Source of the DNA: an uncultured Pseudoxanthomonas sp.
GTDB lineage: Bacteria > Pseudomonadota > Gammaproteobacteria > Xanthomonadales > Xanthomonadaceae
Assembly (NCBI GenBank): GCA_946479745.1
Contig: CAMLGZ010000014.1
Coordinates: forward strand, 18,273 to 82,272
Length of the DNA stretch: 64,000 nucleotides
Reading direction: 5' to 3'
Part shown: positions 60,311-64,000 of the stretch, one piece after another
How positions within the stretch are numbered: position 1 is the stretch's first letter
How the letters are laid out: every line of letters starts with the position of its first letter
Notes under the pieces: generated by a model
Told to the model about the DNA's origin: nothing
Database searches by the model: none
Seen by the model: the letters and a program-made list of their open reading frames with translations, nothing else
Translations under genes and position numbers: made by a program

Positions 60311-61408
60311 TCAGTCGCCTTGCTGCTTCTGCAGATGCTCCCAACGCTCCTGCGCATCGATCGTGCGCTCGGCGGTCAGACGCGCTTCCAGACGCTCCAG
60401 GCCAATTTCCTCGCCCGTGTCCGCGCAATAACCGTAGTCCCCGCCATCCAGACGCTTCAGCGTGCTGTCGATCTTGCCGATCAGCTTGCGGTACCGGTCG
60501 CGGGTACGCAGCTCCAGAGAGTTCTCGGTTTCGCGGGTAGCGCGCTCGGCTTCATCGCCGACGTCGCGAACCTCGTCCTTCAGGTTCTCGATGGTCTGCT
60601 TGGATTCTTCCACCAGATCGGCGCGCCAGGTGAGCAGGCGCTGGCGGAAATATTCCAGCTGCAGAGTGCTCATGTACTCCTCATCCGCCGCCGGCCTGTA
60701 GCCATCGGGAATGATCGGACGACCGGTGGCTTCATCGATCTTGTAGGGCACCACCTTGACCTTGCCGCGCGGTGCGGGCGTGGCCGAAGGCTTGGAAACC
60801 ACAGCGACAGCCACCTTGCCCACGGGACGCGGGATAGGGGCCTTGGCGACAGGAGCCGGAGCGGCGGCGGCGGATTTTGAGTTTTTAGAAGTTTTGGGGG
60901 CAGGCACGGGTTTTGTGGGAGTCGGTTTGACGGCTGGCGCCGGTGCCGGGTTTGCAGCAGCCTTGGGAACTGGCGCTTCGGCACGGCCAGCGGCCGGGGG
61001 GGCGGTCTTGGCAGGAGTCGCTTTGGCCGTAACCGGCTTGGTGGCCGGCTTCGGTACGGATTTGACGGAGGACTTGGATGGAGCAGCCGGTTTGACGGCA
61101 GCGGACTTCGCAGCAGCCTTGGCTGCGGGCTTGGGGGCGGGTTTCTGCGCAACCGGCTTTTTGGCCGGCGCGGCTTTCTTGGCGACGGGCGCCTTTTTGG
61201 CTGCAACCTTCTTGACCGGGGCTGCCTTCTTGGCGACGGGCTTGGCCGGGGCTTTCTTGGGGGCGGGCTTGGCCGGTGCCTTCTTGGCAACAGGCTTGGC
61301 CGCCGGCTTCTTGGCCGCAACCGGCTTGGCGACAGGCTTCTTGGCGACGGGCTTGGCGGGTTTCTTGGCCGGCTTGGCGGCCTTCTTCGCAGGTTTCTTT
61401 GCAGCCAC
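60311..61408 (-). CDS. DksA/TraR-like protein with a long Lys/Ala/Pro-rich N-terminal tail and degenerate zinc site
   Basis: 365 residues. Residues 1-~230 are histone H1-like low complexity ([14 protein letters not shown] repeats, then Pro/Ala-rich). The C-terminal ~125 residues are Dks[60 protein letters not shown] and [38 protein letters not shown]. Of the four zinc Cys of DksA only the first (GYC) remains. The Asp pair at the coiled-coil tip is replaced by VGDEAERA with acidic residues kept. GTG 61406-61408 has AAGGAAG 8 bp upstream; a TTG 18 bases earlier would sit before that site. The tail could bind DNA or RNA. Confidence 0.88.
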   Translation of the reverse strand: MAAKKPAKKAAKPAKKPAKPVAKKPVAKPVAAKKPAAKPVAKKAPAKPAPKKAPAKPVAKKAAPVKKVAAKKAPVAKKAAPAKKPVAQKPAPKPAAKAAAKSAAVKPAAPSKSSVKSVPKPATKPVTAKATPAKTAPPAAGRAEAPVPKAAANPAPAPAVKPTPTKPVPAPKTSKNSKSAAAAPAPVAKAPIPRPVGKVAVAVVSKPSATPAPRGKVKVVPYKIDEATGRPIIPDGYRPAADEEYMSTLQLEYFRQRLLTWRADLVEESKQTIENLKDEVRDVGDEAERATRETENSLELRTRDRYRKLIGKIDSTLKRLDGGDYGYCADTGEEIGLERLEARLTAERTIDAQERWEHLQKQQGD

Positions 61409-61515
61409 GAAAAGCGCTTCCTTCAACTTCCCGGGCCCGGGAAGGGGGCGTCTTTATAGCCTACCCGGCGAGGTGCGGCAACCACGCGTTCACGCAACTC
61501 GCATATCATCGGTAC

Positions 61516-61767
61516 ATGGTCGGCCGTTTCCTCATTCTCATCCTGCGGTTTTACAAGCGCTTCATCAGTCCACTATTGGGGCCGCGCTGCCGCTTTGCGC
61601 CCAGTTGCTCGGAATATGCGATGCAAGCCATCGGTCGTTTCGGTCCGCTGAAGGGCAGTTGGCTGGCGGTGAGGCGGGTCGGCCGCTGCCATCCCTTCCA
61701 CCCGGGCGGGCACGATCCGGTACCTGAAAAGCCCGCCCACCCTTCCCCGTCCACAGGAACCCCTTGA
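61516..61767 (+). CDS. yidD: Membrane protein insertion efficiency factor YidD
   Basis: 83 residues. [36 protein letters not shown] and [27 protein letters not shown] ending are the family hallmarks, with the three conserved Cys. A peripheral inner-membrane protein that assists YidC. Here it is not beside rnpA-yidC but is fused in transcription to the dihydroorotase gene (TGATG overlap). Confidence 0.93.
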   Translation: MVGRFLILILRFYKRFISPLLGPRCRFAPSCSEYAMQAIGRFGPLKGSWLAVRRVGRCHPFHPGGHDPVPEKPAHPSPSTGTP

Positions 61768-63113
61768 TGCCCGGCACCTTGATAGTCAACGCCCGTCTGG
61801 TCAACGAAGGCCACGAGTTCGACGGCGACCTGCGTTTCGCCAATGGTCGCATCACCCACGTGGGTGGACAGCTGAGTGCGCAGCCCGGCGACCAGGTGAT
61901 CGAAGCCGGCGGGCGCTGGTTGTTGCCCGGGATGATCGACGACCAGGTGCATTTCCGTGAACCCGGCCTGACCCATAAAGGCGATATCGCCAGTGAATCG
62001 GGCGCGGCCGCGGCCGGCGGCCTGACCACTTTCATGGACATGCCCAACACCACTCCACCGACGCTGGACGCCGAGGCACTGCAAGCCAAGTACCAGAGCG
62101 CCGCAGGCCGCGCCTGGGGCAACTTCGGCTTCTACCTGGGCGCCAGCAACGACAACCTGGAAGCGGTGCGCACACTGGACCCGAAGACTGCGCCGGGCAT
62201 CAAGGTGTTCATGGGGGCTTCCACCGGCAACATGCTGGTCGATAATCCGGACACGCTGGACGCCATCTTCCGCGAAGCGCCCACACCCATCATCACCCAC
62301 TGCGAAGACACGCCGACCATCGAGGCCAATCTGGCGCTGTTCAAGGTGCGCTATGGCGAGGACATTCCGGTGGAATGCCACCCGGACATCCGTTCGCGCG
62401 AGGCCTGCATCAAGTCCACGCGGCTTGCGCTGTCGCTGGCGCGCAAGCACGACACCCGCCTGCATGTGCTGCATATCTCCACTGCCGACGAGCTGGCGCT
62501 GTTCCAGGCAGGTCCGTTGGTCCGCGCCGACGGCGTACGCAAGCGGATCACCGCCGAAACCTGCATCCACTTCCTGCGCTTCGACCGCAGCGACTACGGG
62601 CGCCTGGGCAACCTGATCAAGTGCAACCCCGCCATCAAGGACGCCAGCGACCGCGAAGCGTTGATCCGCGCGCTGGCCGACAACGTCATCGACGTGCTGG
62701 CCACCGACCACGCGCCGCATACGCTGGAAGAGAAATCCAGGCCCTATTCGCAGGCGCCTTCCGGTTTGCCGCTGGTGCAGTACGCGCTGGTGGCGGCACT
62801 GGAACTGGTGCACGAGAAGAAATCGACCGCCGCGCAGATCGTCAACAAGGTTTCGCATGCGCCGGCGCAGTTGTTCGACGTCAAGGAGCGCGGCTATCTG
62901 CGCGAAGGCTACTGGGCAGACCTGGTGCTGGTTGAAAACGATCCGTTCACCGTGCGCCGCGAGGATGTGCTGTCGAAGTGCGGTTGGTCGCCTTTCGAAG
63001 GCACCACTTTCCAGTCGCGCATCGGCGCGACCTGGGTCAACGGACGCATGGTCTGGAACGGCGAGCAGCTGGTGGGCACGCCGAACGGACAGCGGCTGGA
63101 GTTCGATCGTTGA
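61767..63113 (+). CDS. pyrC: Dihydroorotase
   Basis: 448 residues, amidohydrolase. Metal-site motif is DDQVHFREPG near residue 60, where the first His of the usual HxH is Gln; carboxylated Lys in GIKVFMGASTGNM, His in PIITHCED and LHVLHIST, and Asp in LATDHAPHT. The DQVH form is found in a subgroup of type I dihydroorotases, so activity is still expected. It closes carbamoyl aspartate to dihydroorotate in pyrimidine synthesis. ATG 61767 has AGGA 8 bp upstream. Confidence 0.9.
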   Translation: MPGTLIVNARLVNEGHEFDGDLRFANGRITHVGGQLSAQPGDQVIEAGGRWLLPGMIDDQVHFREPGLTHKGDIASESGAAAAGGLTTFMDMPNTTPPTLDAEALQAKYQSAAGRAWGNFGFYLGASNDNLEAVRTLDPKTAPGIKVFMGASTGNMLVDNPDTLDAIFREAPTPIITHCEDTPTIEANLALFKVRYGEDIPVECHPDIRSREACIKSTRLALSLARKHDTRLHVLHISTADELALFQAGPLVRADGVRKRITAETCIHFLRFDRSDYGRLGNLIKCNPAIKDASDREALIRALADNVIDVLATDHAPHTLEEKSRPYSQAPSGLPLVQYALVAALELVHEKKSTAAQIVNKVSHAPAQLFDVKERGYLREGYWADLVLVENDPFTVRREDVLSKCGWSPFEGTTFQSRIGATWVNGRMVWNGEQLVGTPNGQRLEFDR

Positions 63114-63943
63114 AAAAAGCGTTCGCGTTGCTGCTGGGGCTTGCCCTATCGCCCCTTTTCGCTTCGGCGCAACAGAATTCGCCTTCGCTGGACGCCAAGC
63201 TGGTATTTCCTGCCAATGTGCCGCAGGGTGGATTGGTGTTGGGCAAAGTGCCGCCGGGCAGCGAGGTGCGTTACGCCGGCCGCAACCTGCGGGTCAGCGG
63301 CTATGGCACGGTGGTGTTCGGCGTGGGCCGGGACGAAAGCGGGCCGCTGGAAGTAGAGGTCAAGCGGCCCGATGGAATTCGCGAGGCGACGCTGATCGCG
63401 GTGACCCGCCGCGACTGGCCGCTGGAGCAGGTCAGCGGCGTGCCGCCCAAGACCGTCAATCCGCCGCCGGCCATTGCCGAGCGGATCAAGCGCGAACAAG
63501 CCCTGGTGACCGCGGCGCGGATTCGCGACGACGACCGTACCGATTTCGCAAAACCTTTCGTGTGGCCAGTGCAAGGGCGCATCAGCGGCCGTTTCGGCAA
63601 TGCGCGCGTCTACAACGGGCAGCCCGGCGCAGGACATTCCGGCATGGATATCGCAGCGCCCGCCGGCACGCCGGTCAAAGCGCCTGCGGCGGGCGTGGTG
63701 ACCTTCGCCGCGCCCGATCTCTATCTCACCGGCGGTACGCTACTGCTGGATCACGGCTTCGGCGTCAGTTCCAATTTTCTGCACCTGTCGCGTATCGACG
63801 TGAAGGTAGGCGACCGCGTGGAGCAGGGGCAAGTCATCGCCGCGGTCGGTGCGACCGGACGCGCGACGGGGCCGCATCTGCATTGGGGGATGAATTGGTT
63901 CGATGTTCGCATCGATCCGCTATTGGTGTTGGAGCGCAAATAG
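63110..63943 (+). CDS. M23 family metallopeptidase
   Basis: 277 residues. Signal peptide KKAFALLLGLALSPLFASA after a TTG start that overlaps the pyrC stop (TTGA). The mature part has an N-terminal beta domain and a LytM/M23 domain at 170-277: HSGMDIAAPAGTPVKAPAAGVV with zinc His and Asp and GPHLHWGMNWFDVRIDP with the HxH. Likely a periplasmic peptidoglycan endopeptidase or an amidase activator; all zinc ligands appear present, so catalysis is plausible. Confidence 0.93.
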   Translation: MKKAFALLLGLALSPLFASAQQNSPSLDAKLVFPANVPQGGLVLGKVPPGSEVRYAGRNLRVSGYGTVVFGVGRDESGPLEVEVKRPDGIREATLIAVTRRDWPLEQVSGVPPKTVNPPPAIAERIKREQALVTAARIRDDDRTDFAKPFVWPVQGRISGRFGNARVYNGQPGAGHSGMDIAAPAGTPVKAPAAGVVTFAAPDLYLTGGTLLLDHGFGVSSNFLHLSRIDVKVGDRVEQGQVIAAVGATGRATGPHLHWGMNWFDVRIDPLLVLERK

Positions 63944-64000
63944 CCTTACGGTTCACCTGCACCGCGCGCTGCGGCGCGTTCGTCACTACCAATACATCAA

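Overview
The window looks like chromosomal DNA of a high-GC gammaproteobacterium of the Xanthomonadaceae/Lysobacteraceae (Xanthomonas, Stenotrophomonas, Lysobacter, Luteimonas group). The evidence is an acetylated arginine pathway with N-acetylornithine carbamoyltransferase and a fused N-acetylglutamate synthase/kinase, arg genes running into proB-proA, a TrpR-like YerC gene heading the his operon, and many palindromic repeats with a GTAG end like the SMAG/REP elements of Stenotrophomonas. The genus cannot be fixed from sequence alone. There is no phage, plasmid, CRISPR or rRNA. Gene density is high, and many neighbours are coupled through ATGA, GTGA or TGATG overlaps.

Layout. 1-13.9 kb (+ strand except feo): leucine/isovalerate degradation (liuB end, liuC, liuD, liuE) with two SDR/VOC companions, a bactofilin with a zinc-ribbon partner, a RAYT transposase inside mirrored REP pairs, a minus-strand feoA-feoB-small Cys-rich gene set with a Fur-box-like site, a DUF559 endonuclease-like gene inside perfect 40-bp inverted repeats, then a PAS-GGDEF-EAL protein and a GNAT coupled to liuE. 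14-21.8 kb: 3-hydroxyacyl-CoA dehydrogenase-like SDR, EfpL, DUF2388-DUF4105 pair, D-2-hydroxyglutarate dehydrogenase divergent from serA, NUDIX. 21.9-28 kb: two paralogous amino-acid permeases and a methionine-salvage operon (mtnB, mtnD, mtnC) with an EamA transporter. 28-38.2 kb: YdeI-like protein, exported phosphoesterase, and the complete his operon (yerC-hisGDCBHAF-hisIE). 38.2-44.3 kb: 7TM-type GGDEF protein, small membrane protein, histidine ammonia-lyase-family protein coupled to hisS, tRNA-Pro(CGG). 44.3-55.2 kb: proA, proB, YCII, argH, argC, GNAT, argAB fusion, argE, argG, argF', one arginine/proline block read right to left. 55.2-64 kb: exported protein, cysS, sufE, MFS exporter, CDGSH protein, a 550-bp non-coding stretch, a DksA-like protein with a huge Lys/Ala/Pro tail, yidD, dihydroorotase, M23 peptidase.

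The most notable signal is upstream of argF'. It is a short leader ORF with an Arg-Ala-Arg-Arg run, a stop codon overlapping a segment that can pair with the 5' arm of an intrinsic terminator, and the terminator itself, all before the argF' start. This is the textbook layout of ribosome-mediated transcription attenuation, here apparently for arginine. Second are two repeat-mobilising candidates (the RAYT unit and the DUF559 unit), each boxed by inverted copies of a dispersed repeat, and a recurrent pattern in which the GTAG end of the repeats supplies the TAG stop codon of the neighbouring gene.
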